64,000 nt of DNA from Comamonas sp009360615 (GTDB lineage: Bacteria > Pseudomonadota > Gammaproteobacteria > Burkholderiales > Burkholderiaceae_C), in NCBI RefSeq assembly GCF_035784015.1, contig NZ_JALKOW010000003.1; one strand, 5' to 3'. This document shows positions 8,030 to 17,207 of the stretch, piece after piece; position 1 is the stretch's first letter, and each line of letters starts with the position of its first letter. Made by a program: the position numbers and the translations under genes. The notes under the pieces are model-generated. The model worked only from the letters and a program-made list of their open reading frames with translations. It was not told the origin of the DNA and searched no databases.

Positions 8030-8120
8030 TGTAGCTGCTTGCGCTTATCCTGCTTTATTTTCAGACATGAATTCATCTGAAATCAATGCAGTGCAAGCGT
8101 AAAAAGCTATCAAGTATGTG
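8030..8120. repeat. Family B palindromic intergenic repeat, copy B1
   Basis: The ends are inverted (TAGCTGCTTGCGC at 8037-8049; a GCAAGCG...AGCTATC end near 8094-8115), and the centre holds a near palindrome, TTTTCAGACATGAATTC followed by ATCTGAAA. Related half-elements occur near 23408-23434, 55505-55570 and 57703-57725. Confidence 0.65.
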
Positions 8121-8145
8121 AATACTGCCCCCGATACTGGCGTAC

Positions 8146-8267
8146 ACCCAGCAAGGGACCGCGCGCAGGGGCCCGGGCGGCCCCAGCGAGGCCATCGCCC
8201 CTCTCCCGACGCACAGCCAGAGAGAGGGAAGTCGCGTGCCGCCTGGGCACAGCCACTCAGGGGGACG
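8146..8267 (-). repeat. Family A dispersed intergenic repeat, copy A1
   Basis: Relative to the copy at 25312 this is inverted: it begins ACCCAGCAAGGG and ends CTCAGGGGGA. The C-rich and G-rich blocks (CCCCTCTCCC, GAGAGAGGG) can form a long stem. It lies 6 bases beyond the ahcY stop. Confidence 0.65.
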
Positions 8268-8273
8268 CTGGGA

Positions 8274-9704
8274 TCAATAGCGGTACGTTTCAGGCTTGTA
8301 AGGGCCTTCCTTCTTCACGCCGATGTAAGCGGCCTGAGCGTCGCTGAGTTCGGTCAGCATGGCACCGACCTTCTTCAGGTGCAGGCGGGCGACCTTTTCG
8401 TCCAGGATCTTGGGCAGCACATAGACCTTGCCCACTTCGTAGGCATCGGGGCGGGTGAACAGCTCGATCTGCGCCAGCGTCTGGTTGGCAAACGAGTTGG
8501 ACATCACAAAGCTGGGGTGGCCGGTGGCGCAGCCCAGGTTCACCAGACGGCCCTTGGCCAGCAGGGTGATCTTCTTGCCGTCGGGGAACTCGATCTGGTC
8601 CACCTGGGGCTTGACTTCTTCCCACTTGTACTTTTCGATCGAGGCCACATCGATCTCGTTGTCGAAGTGACCGATGTTGCAGACGATGGCCTGGTCCTTC
8701 ATGGCGACCATGTGCTCGTGGCGGATGATGTCCTTGTTGCCGGTGGTGGTCACGAAGATATCGGCCTTGTCGGCGGCGTACTCCATGGTCACGACCTTGT
8801 AGCCTTCCATGGCGGCCTGCAGGGCATTGATGGGGTCGATCTCGGTCACCCAGACCTGGGCCGACAGCGCGCGCAGCGCCTGGGCGGAGCCCTTGCCCAC
8901 GTCACCGTAGCCGGCCACGCAAGCCACCTTGCCGGCGATCATCACGTCGGTGGCGCGCTTGATGCCGTCCACCAGCGATTCGCGGCAGCCGTAGAGATTG
9001 TCGAACTTGGACTTGGTCACCGAGTCGTTGACGTTGATGGCGCGGAACAGCAGCGTGCCCTTGGCCGACATTTCGTTCAGGCGGTGCACGCCGGTGGTGG
9101 TCTCTTCGGTCACACCGATGATCTGGGCCGACTTGCGGCTGTACCAGGTGGGGTCGACAGCCAGTTTGGCCTTGATGGCGGCGAAGACGATGCGCTCTTC
9201 TTCCGAGCCGGGGTTGGCCAGCACGGACAGGTCCTTCTCGGCACGCTTGCCCAGGTGCATGAGCATGGTGGCGTCGCCGCCGTCGTCCAGGATCATGTTG
9301 GGGCCTTCGCCTTCGGTACCGGCGGCACCGAATTCAAAGATGGCGTGGGTGTAGTTCCAGTAGTCTTCCAGCGACTCGCCCTTGATGGCGTAGACAGGCA
9401 CGCCGGTTTCGGCGATGGCAGCAGCCGCGTGGTCCTGGGTCGAGAAAATGTTGCACGAAGCCCAGCGCACTTGTGCACCCAGAGCCGTCAGCGTCTCGAT
9501 CAGCACGGCGGTCTGGATGGTCATGTGCAGCGAGCCGGTGATGCGCGCGCCCTTCAGGGGCTGGGCAGCGGCAAACTCTTCACGCACGGCCATCAGGCCG
9601 GGCATTTCGGTTTCGGCAATCCTGATTTCCTTGCGGCCCCATGCAGCCAGGGAAATATCGGTGATGGCCGAATCGGCGGGATTGAAGCGCACGGCAGCGT
9701 TCAT
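8274..9704 (-). CDS. ahcY: Adenosylhomocysteinase (SAH hydrolase)
   Basis: 476-residue NAD-dependent enzyme that splits S-adenosylhomocysteine into homocysteine and adenosine, relieving product inhibition of methyltransferases. Substrate-site segments are GSLHMTIQTAVLIETL, SCNIFSTQDHAAAAI and ESLEDYWN. The NAD site is AGYGDVGKGSA with downstream EIDPINALQAAMEGY, and the C-terminus GPYKPETYRY carries the Lys and Tyr that reach the partner subunit's NAD. The start at 9704 has GGAG 7 bases upstream. It is preceded by an SAH riboswitch, so accumulation of its own substrate should raise expression. tlyA and metF lie downstream on the same strand. Confidence 0.97.
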   Translation of the reverse strand: MNAAVRFNPADSAITDISLAAWGRKEIRIAETEMPGLMAVREEFAAAQPLKGARITGSLHMTIQTAVLIETLTALGAQVRWASCNIFSTQDHAAAAIAETGVPVYAIKGESLEDYWNYTHAIFEFGAAGTEGEGPNMILDDGGDATMLMHLGKRAEKDLSVLANPGSEEERIVFAAIKAKLAVDPTWYSRKSAQIIGVTEETTTGVHRLNEMSAKGTLLFRAINVNDSVTKSKFDNLYGCRESLVDGIKRATDVMIAGKVACVAGYGDVGKGSAQALRALSAQVWVTEIDPINALQAAMEGYKVVTMEYAADKADIFVTTTGNKDIIRHEHMVAMKDQAIVCNIGHFDNEIDVASIEKYKWEEVKPQVDQIEFPDGKKITLLAKGRLVNLGCATGHPSFVMSNSFANQTLAQIELFTRPDAYEVGKVYVLPKILDEKVARLHLKKVGAMLTELSDAQAAYIGVKKEGPYKPETYRY

Positions 9705-9782
9705 GGTTTTCTCCAAATCTTGAATGAAAAACCACGTTCTGCAGCAGAGGGGGAATGAACCGGCTCACCGCACAGAAAGCGT

Positions 9783-9874
9783 GGGCGAGCGTCGTTGCGG
9801 GATGAAATCCGAGCCTCACGCCCCGCGCAAACCAGCGCATGGCTGGCTGGGGAACGCTGCAACGCTCCTCGGAT
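9783..9874 (-). promoter_or_regulatory. S-adenosylhomocysteine (SAH) riboswitch
   Basis: On the minus strand the leader of ahcY shows the SAH riboswitch core in order: CCGAGGAGCGTTGCAGCG, a variable hairpin, GAGGCTCGG closing the first helix, then CAACGACGCTCGCC, which pairs back to GAGCG as the pseudoknot. Position, order and pairing fit the known class, an 'on' switch for SAH-recycling genes in many beta- and gammaproteobacteria. The element begins about 10 bases after the -10 box, so the RNA probably starts almost at the aptamer. Confidence 0.9.
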
Positions 9875-9882
9875 GGAAAGCG

Positions 9883-9888
9883 ATTATA
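9883..9888 (-). promoter_or_regulatory. -10 box of the ahcY promoter
   Basis: A perfect TATAAT on the minus strand, directly upstream of the riboswitch and 178 bases from the ahcY start. No good -35 hexamer was found at 16-18 bases, where the region overlaps the end of kdpE. Confidence 0.7.
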
Positions 9889-9894
9889 AGGGAA

Positions 9895-10641
9895 TCAGCC
9901 TTCCAGGCCCACCAGTCGATAACCGACTTGCAACTCGGTGATCAGATGCCGGGGCTGTGCCGGATCGCTCTCTATCTTCTGGCGCAGATTGGCCATGTGC
10001 ACACGCAGGTAGTGAGGGCGGTCCAGATACTCCGCCCCCCAGACCTGAAGCAGCAGCTGCCGGTGCGTCAGCACCTTGCCATGGCCGGCAATCAGGGTTG
10101 CCAGCAGCCGGAACTCTATGGGCGTCAGGTGCACGGCCACGCCGTCACGCCGGACCTCGTGCGCCGCCAGGTCCACCGTCACCGCACCGAAACGCGCACA
10201 GCTGCCGGGCTTGTCCGTCGACGACACCTGCTGGCGACGGCGCAGCATCACGCGCAGCCTGGCCAGCAGCTCGGGTACGCCAAAGGGCTTGGTCAGGTAG
10301 TCATCGGCCCCGGCGTCCAGCGCAGCCACCTTTTCCTCTTCCTGCTCGCGCGCCGACAGGATCAGAATCGGCAACTGGCTCCAGCCGCGCAGCTCGGCAA
10401 TCACGGTCTTGCCATCGGCATCGGGCAGACCCAGGTCCAGCACCACGGCGTCGGGCTGGCGGCTGGCGGCCTCGATCAGGCCGCGCCTGGCGGTTTCGGA
10501 CTCGAACACCTGCCAGCCTTCGTCCTCCAGTGCCAGGCGCACAAAGCGGCGGATGCTGGCGTCGTCTTCAATCAGCAGGATGCGGGGTGCGGCGCTCGTC
10601 ATGTTCGGATTTGCAAGTGATGCACGGGATTGTCGGCTCAT
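9895..10641 (-). CDS. kdpE: KdpE response regulator
   Basis: OmpR/PhoB-type regulator that activates kdp transcription under potassium limitation. The receiver domain runs from RILLIEDD with the phospho-acceptor D69 (VVLDLGLPD) and the switch Lys in DDYLTKPFG; the winged-helix DNA-binding domain follows (LTPIEFRLLATLIAGHGKVLTHRQLLLQVWG, then YLRVHMANLRQKIE). The ATG at 10641 overlaps the kdpD stop (ATGA) and would couple translation. An internal ATG at 10602 (MTSAAPRILL) matches the usual N-terminus better, giving 235 residues. It is the last gene of the kdp operon. Confidence 0.92.
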   Translation of the reverse strand: MSRQSRASLANPNMTSAAPRILLIEDDASIRRFVRLALEDEGWQVFESETARRGLIEAASRQPDAVVLDLGLPDADGKTVIAELRGWSQLPILILSAREQEEEKVAALDAGADDYLTKPFGVPELLARLRVMLRRRQQVSSTDKPGSCARFGAVTVDLAAHEVRRDGVAVHLTPIEFRLLATLIAGHGKVLTHRQLLLQVWGAEYLDRPHYLRVHMANLRQKIESDPAQPRHLITELQVGYRLVGLEG

Positions 10642-13331
10642 TCGTCCATGGAGGGTTGCTCGGGCACAGGCAGCAATATGCTGAAGACGGTTCCCGGCCC
10701 GGGTTCTGCCGCCGCCACCTGCAATCGGCCACCATGCGCCTGCACGATGCGCTGCGCCAGCGCCAGGCCCAGTCCCATGCCAAACACGGCGCTCTCCGCC
10801 TGACCCCGGGTGAAGGGTTCGAACAGCTGCTCGGGCGAAAGATGCCCGGGCAGACCCGGTCCTGCATCCTGCACGCTCAGCACGCAGTCGCCGTCCAGCA
10901 CGCGCGCGGCCACGGTGATCGTCGTGCCCTCGGGCGTGTACTTGATGGCGTTGTCCAGCAGGTTGACCAGCACCCGCTCCATGAGCACGGCATCGAGCTG
11001 CAGCAAAGGCAGCCCGGCCGGCAGCGAGGTCTGCAGCGCATGCGCGGCCAGTCTCTCACGCATCTGTGCCAGCGCACTGCCCACCAGCTCGTCCACCGGC
11101 AGCCATTCGCGCTTGAGCTGCACGCCTCCTTGCTGCAGGCGCGCCATGGCCAGCAGGTTGTCCACCAGCTGCTGCAGCGCCTGAGCCTGATTGCGAATCT
11201 GCAGCAGCATGTGATGGGCCGGCCCCTGCGGGGCATGCGGCAAGGCCGCCTGGGCCGCTCCCAGAATGCCCGTCAGCGGGGTGCGCAGATCGTGCGAGAC
11301 GGCCGAGAGCAGGGTGTTGCGCATGCGCTCTCCCTCCATGGCGATCAGGGTCTGCTGCGCCACCTCCACAAAATGCACGCGCTCCAGCGCCAGCGCGATC
11401 TGGCTGGCACAGGCATCGAGCAGGCGGCGCTCCTCGGGCACCCGCAACTTCTGCGGCGCCCGCAGCTGCAGCACCAGCACGCCGCGCGAGCGCACGGGCG
11501 CCATCAACGGCACATACAGCGCCGGCGCTGCCGCCAGGGTATCGGTGCCGTGGCCGGCCATCTGCCCATGCTCCATGCTCCAGCGGCCCACGCTGGTATC
11601 GATCGCCCCCTCGCTGCCCTGCGCCAGATGCAGCTGCTCGTCGGCATCGGGCACCAGCAGCCCGGTCTGGGCGTCGAAAACGCCTGACATCGTGGTCAGC
11701 GCGATGCGCACGACCTGCTCCTGCGTCAGCGCCCCCGACAGGTCGCGCGCCAGCCTGGCCAGCGCGCCGGCCCGGCGCTCGCGCTCTGCAGCCACACGCG
11801 CCTCGTGGCGCAGCCGCGCCGTGAGCTGGCCGCAGACCAGGGCTACGCCCAGCATCAGGCTGAAGGTGAAAAGGTACTGGGTATCGTTGACGCTGAAGGA
11901 GTTGCGCGGCGGCACGAAGTAGAAGTCGAACAGCAGCACCGACAGCAGGGCCGCCCATGCTCCGGGGCCGCGCCCCCAGCGCACGGCGGACAGCACCACC
12001 ACCAGCAGGAACAGCATGACCACATTGGCAGGGTCGAACACCCGCAGCAGCAGCTCCGCCACCGCCGTGGCCGCCAGACAGGCCAGTGTCACGCCTGCAT
12101 AGCCCTTCCAGGGGACGGGCTGCTCGCGCTCTGCCGGCAGGCGCATGCTGCCCTCATGCTTGCTCTGCTTAACGGACAGCAGCAGCACGTCGAGCCCGGG
12201 ATCGAGCGCCGCGATCTGCTCGGACAGGCTGGGTGTCCGCCAGCGCAGCCAGCGGCTCACAGCCTGCTGCGCGCGCGCCAGCACCAGATGGCTGGCATTG
12301 CGCTCACGCGCGAAGTCCACCAGGGCCTGGGCCACATGGGCTCCGGGAATGGTGGCCGTTTCCGCCCCCAGACGCGCGGCCAGCGCCAGGGTTCTGAGCA
12401 CGGCTTCCTGGGCAGCCCGGGGGCGGTGCTGGCGCTCGGGCGCATCCACATAGACCACCACCCAGTCGGCCTCCAGCCGCCTGGCCAGACGCGCCACCTG
12501 GCGCACCAGGGCATCGTCACCGGCGCGACCGCTCACCCCCACCAGCAGGCGCTCGCGCGTCGGCCAGACATCGCCGATGGCACGCTCGCGGCGATAGTCA
12601 CGCATGTCTTCATCGACCCGGTCTGCCGTGCGGCGCAAGGCCAGCTCGCGCAGCGCCAGCAAATTGCCCTGGCGAAAGAAATTGCGCGAGGCTCGTTCGG
12701 CCTGCTCCAGCGGGTAGACCTTGCCTGCCTTCAGGCGCTTGAGCAGCTCCTCGGGCGGGATATCGACCACGATGACTTCGTCGGCGTCGTCAAAGAGATG
12801 GTCGGGCACGGTCTCGTGGACCTGTATGCCCACGATGCCGCCCACCACATCGTTGAGGCTTTCCAGATGCTGGACGTTGAGCGTGGTCCACACCTCGATC
12901 CCCGCTTCCAGCAGCTCCTGCACATCCTGCCAGCGCTTGGGATGGCGCGATCCGCTCACATTGCTGTGTGCCAGCTCGTCGAGCAGCAGCACTTCCGGGC
13001 GGCGCGCCAGTGCGGCATCCAGATCGAACTCGTCCAGTTGCCGGCCCTGGTAGAGCAGCTTGCGCCGCGGCAGCAGCTCCAGGTCATGCAGCTGCTGCTC
13101 GGTCTCGGCGCGGCCGTGCGTTTCCACCAGCCCCACCAGCACTCCGCGTCCGGCCTGGCGTTCGCGTTGCGCGGCCGCCAGCATGGCATAGGTCTTGCCC
13201 ACCCCGGCGTTCGAGCCGAAGTAGATGCGCAGCTTGCCGCGGTGGGCGCGTTGACTGTCGGCCTGCAACTGGGCAAGCAATGCGTCGGGATCGGGGCGCT
13301 GGGCGGCGGAGGATGGAGTGGATGAAGGCAT
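10638..13331 (-). CDS. kdpD: KdpD osmosensitive potassium sensor histidine kinase
   Basis: 897-residue sensor kinase. The N-terminal KdpD domain has Walker A GSNAGVGKT (residues 39-47) and LLLDELAHSN, followed by a USP-like domain (LLVGVSGRAGDDALVRQVARLARRLEAD). Four closely spaced membrane helices lie around residues 410-500, then a GAF-like region, the dimerisation box SAVSHDLRTPLTGI with the phospho-His near residue 680, and an ATPase domain (LLDNAIKYTPEGT, DAGPGLP, GMGLGLALAQRIVQAHGG). It senses low potassium or osmotic change and phosphorylates KdpE. It starts 29 bases after the outer-membrane gene and overlaps kdpE. Confidence 0.95.
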   Translation of the reverse strand: MPSSTPSSAAQRPDPDALLAQLQADSQRAHRGKLRIYFGSNAGVGKTYAMLAAAQRERQAGRGVLVGLVETHGRAETEQQLHDLELLPRRKLLYQGRQLDEFDLDAALARRPEVLLLDELAHSNVSGSRHPKRWQDVQELLEAGIEVWTTLNVQHLESLNDVVGGIVGIQVHETVPDHLFDDADEVIVVDIPPEELLKRLKAGKVYPLEQAERASRNFFRQGNLLALRELALRRTADRVDEDMRDYRRERAIGDVWPTRERLLVGVSGRAGDDALVRQVARLARRLEADWVVVYVDAPERQHRPRAAQEAVLRTLALAARLGAETATIPGAHVAQALVDFARERNASHLVLARAQQAVSRWLRWRTPSLSEQIAALDPGLDVLLLSVKQSKHEGSMRLPAEREQPVPWKGYAGVTLACLAATAVAELLLRVFDPANVVMLFLLVVVLSAVRWGRGPGAWAALLSVLLFDFYFVPPRNSFSVNDTQYLFTFSLMLGVALVCGQLTARLRHEARVAAERERRAGALARLARDLSGALTQEQVVRIALTTMSGVFDAQTGLLVPDADEQLHLAQGSEGAIDTSVGRWSMEHGQMAGHGTDTLAAAPALYVPLMAPVRSRGVLVLQLRAPQKLRVPEERRLLDACASQIALALERVHFVEVAQQTLIAMEGERMRNTLLSAVSHDLRTPLTGILGAAQAALPHAPQGPAHHMLLQIRNQAQALQQLVDNLLAMARLQQGGVQLKREWLPVDELVGSALAQMRERLAAHALQTSLPAGLPLLQLDAVLMERVLVNLLDNAIKYTPEGTTITVAARVLDGDCVLSVQDAGPGLPGHLSPEQLFEPFTRGQAESAVFGMGLGLALAQRIVQAHGGRLQVAAAEPGPGTVFSILLPVPEQPSMDE

Positions 13332-13360
13332 CGGACGCTCAGCGTATCACTCAAGCCCGG

Positions 13361-14248
13361 TCAGAACCCGGCACTCAGGCCCAGCAACCAGCCGCTGCGT
13401 GCGAGATCACGCCATTGGCCACGGCTGTTGACAGCGCTGTAGTACCGGGCATCGGCCGAGGTCCCAGCGTACGCAAGCGACGCGGTCCATGGCCCCCAGG
13501 CCCTGGAGAGCGAGATGCGCCAGTCGGCATAGGAAACATCGCTGTAGTTGCGCACCCGGGTGTAGCCGGCATGCAGGCCCAGAGTGGCGAGATCGCCCAG
13601 CGGATGCTGATAGTTCAGATCCAGATACTGGCTTCCGCGGCTGCTGCCTGCTGGTTGCAGCGCAGTGGCAAACGCCGAGTTGGCAGTACTCGGGCCCAGG
13701 CCGAAATAAGGCGTCAGCGCCACAGACCATTTGACGCTCAGACCGCCATGAGTCGCGCCCAGATAGAGCTCGGTGGTGTCAAAGCGTTTGCTGCTGCCAT
13801 CGCTAGCGCCCAGCCGTGCGCCGGGATAGCGGTACTGCAAAAGCCCGGCATCCAGCAACCAGTCAGGCACGAGCTCGCCGCGCCAGCCACCATAGATATC
13901 GTGCTCCAGCCCCTGGCCCCGGCCGTAGCTGTTGGTAGAGACGTTGGACAGCGACGTGCCCACATAAAAGCCCTGGGGCAAGGCCAGCTCCACTGCGCCC
14001 TGCACTGCCGCACCTTGCCAGGTCTGCGAGATGCCGCGAAAACGGTAGTCACTGATCAGGCTCAGCGAGCCGGTCAAGGAAGGCTTGCTGTCGGCCTGCA
14101 CAGCATCTGTGATGTCAGAAGCAGATTGCGCCTTGGTTTCCTCGGCAGCAGAGGAATCTGCACAGTTCAAAGCGATCATCAACATCGCAGAGCTGATGAC
14201 CCGGGAACGCGATGCGTGAAATGGTTGTTGGGGATGGGAGAGACGCAT
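13361..14248 (-). CDS. TorF-family putative outer-membrane porin within the kdp operon
   Basis: 295-residue predicted beta-barrel. A signal-like N-terminus (SRVISSAMLMIALNCADSSA) is followed by SLTGSLSLISDYRFRGISQTW, the opening strand typical of the TIGR02001/TorF group, then alternating strands with many aromatics. It ends in Phe (WLLGLSAGF), as barrel proteins do for BAM recognition. It lies between kdpB (87 bases upstream) and kdpD (29 bases downstream) on the same strand, so co-transcription is likely. A role in bringing K+ across the outer membrane is an inference from position only. Confidence 0.8.
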   Translation of the reverse strand: MRLSHPQQPFHASRSRVISSAMLMIALNCADSSAAEETKAQSASDITDAVQADSKPSLTGSLSLISDYRFRGISQTWQGAAVQGAVELALPQGFYVGTSLSNVSTNSYGRGQGLEHDIYGGWRGELVPDWLLDAGLLQYRYPGARLGASDGSSKRFDTTELYLGATHGGLSVKWSVALTPYFGLGPSTANSAFATALQPAGSSRGSQYLDLNYQHPLGDLATLGLHAGYTRVRNYSDVSYADWRISLSRAWGPWTASLAYAGTSADARYYSAVNSRGQWRDLARSGWLLGLSAGF

Positions 14249-14335
14249 GATGATGAAGCAAACGGATCAGGCTTGCCGCGCCCGCAGGGAGCGCGGACAA
14301 GCCAGAGAGACGAGAGAGCAGGGCCTGGTTATGAC

Positions 14336-16426
14336 TCAGACCAGGCCCAGCACGGTCAGCAGCATGTCGATGAGCTTGATGCCCACGAACGGCACGATCA
14401 GCCCGCCCAGACCGTAGATCAGCAGATTGCGGCGCAGCAACAGGGCGGCGCCCACGGCGCGGTACTGCACGCCGCGCAGGGCCAGTGGCACCAGGGCGAT
14501 GATGATCAGCGCGTTGAAGATCACGGCGCTCAGGATGGCGGAATCCGCGCTGTGCAGCTGCATCACGTTGAGCGAAGCCAGCTGCGGATAGGTACCGACA
14601 AAGGCGGCCGGAATGATGGCGAAATACTTGGCCACATCGTTGGCAATGCTGAAGGTGGTCAGGGCGCCGCGCGTCATCAGCATCTGCTTGCCGGTCTCCA
14701 CCACCTCGATCAGCTTGGTGGGGTTGGAGTCCAGATCGACCATATTGCCCGCCTCCTTGGCCGCCTGCGTGCCGCTGTTCATGGCCACGGCCACGTCGGC
14801 CTGGGCCAGGGCCGGCGCATCGTTGGTGCCATCCCCCGTCATGGCCACCAGACGGCCAGCCGCCTGGTGCGAGCGGATCAGCTGCAGCTTGTCCTCGGGT
14901 CTGGCCTCTGCCAGGTAATCATCCACCCCGGCCTCGGCGGCAATGGCAGCAGCCGTCAGCGGGTTGTCGCCCGTCACCATCACCGTCTGTATGCCCATGC
15001 GGCGCAGCTCGGCAAAGCGCTCGCGCATGCCGGGCTTGACGATGTCCTTGAGCTCGATCACACCCAGTACCCTGGCACCGTCGGCCACCACCAGGGGCGT
15101 ACTGCCCTTGCGCGAAACACTGTCTACGGCCAGCTGCACCTGTGCCGGGAAGCTGCCTCCCAGCGCCTCGACATGGCGGCGCACGGCATCGGCAGCCCCC
15201 TTGCGCAAGCTGCGCAAGCCTTGTGGTCCCGGGATATCCATGCCGCTCATGCGGGTCTGGGCGGTAAAGGGTACCGACTCGCCCGGCTGATCGGCACTGC
15301 TGCGATCGGCAAGGCCATGACGCTCCCTGGCCAGCGCCACCACACTGCGGCCTTCAGGGGTTTCGTCGGCCAGCGAGGACAGCTGGGCCGCTTCGGCCAG
15401 CTGCGCGGCGCTCGTTCCCGGCGCCGGCAGGAAGTCGCAGGCCTGGCGGTTGCCCAACGTGATAGTGCCTGTCTTGTCCAGCAGCAGCACGTCCACATCG
15501 CCGGCAGCCTCCACGGCCCGCCCCGAGGTGGCAATGACATTGGCCTGCATCATGCGGCTCATGCCTGCCACGCCGATGGCCGACAGCAGGCCGCCGATCG
15601 TGGTCGGAATCAGGCAGACCAGCAGCGCTATCAGCACGGCGATGCCGACCACCGAGCCCGTGCCGGCCTGTGCCACGGCAAACGCCGAGAACGGCCACAG
15701 CGTGACGATGACCAGCAGGAAAACCAGCGTCAGGCCCACCAGCAGAATGGTCAGAGCCAGTTCGTTCGGCGTCTTCTGCCGCTTGGCGGATTCGACCATG
15801 GAGATCATTCGATCCAGAAACGACTCGCCAGGGTTGACGGTGACCTCCACCACCAGCCAGTCCGACAACACCCGTGTACCGCCCGTCACGGAAGAAAAGT
15901 CGCCTCCGGCCTCGCGGATCACGGGAGCGGATTCGCCGGTGATCGCACTTTCGTCGACCGATGCCACGCCTTCGATCACCGTGCCATCCAGGGCAATCGT
16001 GTCGCCGGCCTCCACAAAGATGACCACGCCCTTGCGCAGCTCGCTGGCGCGCATGGGAATCCAGGAACTGCCGAAATGCGGCTGCTGCAGCAGCTTGGCC
16101 ACGGTGTCACGCTTCATGCCCCGCAGGCTGGCGGCCTGGGCTCGGCTGCGGCCTTCGGCCAATGCCTCGGCGAAGTTGGCAAACAGCACGGTGAACCACA
16201 GCCACAGCGCAATCGCCAGAACAAATCCGTTGTTCTCGCTGGCCGGATCCATGAAGTTCTGCCATCCCAGAAGGCTGGTCAGGATCGCGCCCAGGTACAC
16301 CACGAACATCACTGGATTACCCCATTGCGTGCGTGGCGAGAGCTTGCGCACCGCATCCCATAGAGCGGACTTCACCAGCGCGGCATCGAGCAGGCTGCGA
16401 CCGGCCGTCATTTTTCGTGCACTCAT
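14336..16426 (-). CDS. kdpB: Potassium-transporting ATPase ATP-binding subunit KdpB
   Basis: 696-residue P-type ATPase subunit that powers KdpA. The actuator motif is SAITGESAPV; the phosphorylation motif DKTGT has the acceptor at D317; the hinge region is MVTGDNPLTAAAIAAEAGVDD and the GDGTNDAPAL loop ends the P domain. Helices flank these as in the KdpB family. The start at 16426 has GAAGGAG 6 bases upstream, and only 3 bases separate it from the kdpC stop. The gene is downstream of kdpC instead of upstream, an unusual order. Confidence 0.96.
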   Translation of the reverse strand: MSARKMTAGRSLLDAALVKSALWDAVRKLSPRTQWGNPVMFVVYLGAILTSLLGWQNFMDPASENNGFVLAIALWLWFTVLFANFAEALAEGRSRAQAASLRGMKRDTVAKLLQQPHFGSSWIPMRASELRKGVVIFVEAGDTIALDGTVIEGVASVDESAITGESAPVIREAGGDFSSVTGGTRVLSDWLVVEVTVNPGESFLDRMISMVESAKRQKTPNELALTILLVGLTLVFLLVIVTLWPFSAFAVAQAGTGSVVGIAVLIALLVCLIPTTIGGLLSAIGVAGMSRMMQANVIATSGRAVEAAGDVDVLLLDKTGTITLGNRQACDFLPAPGTSAAQLAEAAQLSSLADETPEGRSVVALARERHGLADRSSADQPGESVPFTAQTRMSGMDIPGPQGLRSLRKGAADAVRRHVEALGGSFPAQVQLAVDSVSRKGSTPLVVADGARVLGVIELKDIVKPGMRERFAELRRMGIQTVMVTGDNPLTAAAIAAEAGVDDYLAEARPEDKLQLIRSHQAAGRLVAMTGDGTNDAPALAQADVAVAMNSGTQAAKEAGNMVDLDSNPTKLIEVVETGKQMLMTRGALTTFSIANDVAKYFAIIPAAFVGTYPQLASLNVMQLHSADSAILSAVIFNALIIIALVPLALRGVQYRAVGAALLLRRNLLIYGLGGLIVPFVGIKLIDMLLTVLGLV

Positions 16427-16429
16427 GGC

Positions 16430-17143
16430 TTACTCCTTCGCTGCGCTGTTGTCGGGCTGCATGGCATCCAGCGCCAGGTTGAGCTGCAGCACATTCACAC
16501 GCGGCTCGCCCAGCAGGCCCAGACTGCGCTGCTGCGTGGCCTGGGCCATCATTTCCTGCAGTCTGGCCTGAGACATCTGGCGCGCCTGGGCCACCCGAGG
16601 CAGTTGCAACCGGGCATTGGCCAGGGAGATATGCGGGTCCAGGCCCGATGCCGACGCAGTGACCGCATCCACAGGCACCGCCTGGTCTGCCGCCAGGCCG
16701 TTGTCAGCGCGGTACTGCGCGACGCGCTGCGCGACGGCTTCCGACAAGTCCTTGTGCGTTGCCCCCTGGTTGCTGGCACCAGAGAGCCCCGCGTTGTAGG
16801 GAGCCGCAACGCTCGCGCCTTCCTGGCTCGGGTCAGGAGCCACAGTGGCGCTGGGACGGCCCTGGAAGTACTGCCGACCGGTGAACTGCTGGCCGATCAG
16901 GGCCGAGCCGACGATCCGGCCCTGACGTTCGATCAGACTGCCATTGGCAGCATGGGGAAACAGCGCCTGCGCGACCCCTGTGGTCATCAAGGGGTAGGCG
17001 ATGCCTGAGACCACCATCACCAGCAGGGCAGCGCGCACGCTGCTGCCCAGCAGACGGGGCCAGGAGGCGTTTTGCGCCTCGGGCTGCGCTTGTGCCGGGT
17101 TTGGCAGCACGGAAGCGGAAAGAGTTTGAATCGATGTTTTCAT
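16430..17143 (-). CDS. kdpC: Potassium-transporting ATPase KdpC subunit
   Basis: 237-residue accessory subunit with one N-terminal membrane helix (SSVRAALLVMVVSGIAYPLMTTGVAQALFP) and a periplasmic domain. Diagnostic segments are GSLIERQGRIVGSALIGQQF, YFQGRPSA, PYNAGLSGASNQG, VPVDAVTASASGLDPHIS and the closing VNVLQLNLALD. The start at 17143 has GGAG 5 bases upstream; about 40 residues precede the helix, longer than E. coli KdpC. In the family it stabilises the complex and raises ATP affinity. Its position between kdpA and kdpB departs from the usual ABC order. Confidence 0.95.
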   Translation of the reverse strand: MKTSIQTLSASVLPNPAQAQPEAQNASWPRLLGSSVRAALLVMVVSGIAYPLMTTGVAQALFPHAANGSLIERQGRIVGSALIGQQFTGRQYFQGRPSATVAPDPSQEGASVAAPYNAGLSGASNQGATHKDLSEAVAQRVAQYRADNGLAADQAVPVDAVTASASGLDPHISLANARLQLPRVAQARQMSQARLQEMMAQATQQRSLGLLGEPRVNVLQLNLALDAMQPDNSAAKE

Positions 17144-17207
17144 GTTTGCTCCCCGGCCTGCTGCCGCATCACGGCTGCAGGCCATTGGCATCAATGGGAA
17201 GAAGGCG

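Larger units (their letters stand above)
7972..8273. other. Intergenic region ahcY to tlyA filled by two repeats
   Basis: 302 bases without a gene. The left part is a palindromic repeat (about 8030-8120), the right part a copy of a second dispersed repeat family (8146-8267). The ahcY transcript must cross both to reach tlyA and metF. Confidence 0.7.

Noticed and set aside
12968..16363. 1131-codon plus-strand open frame across kdpD, the porin gene and kdpB
   Set aside because: Spans several real minus-strand genes and their gaps; composition is of antisense type and no motif is seen.
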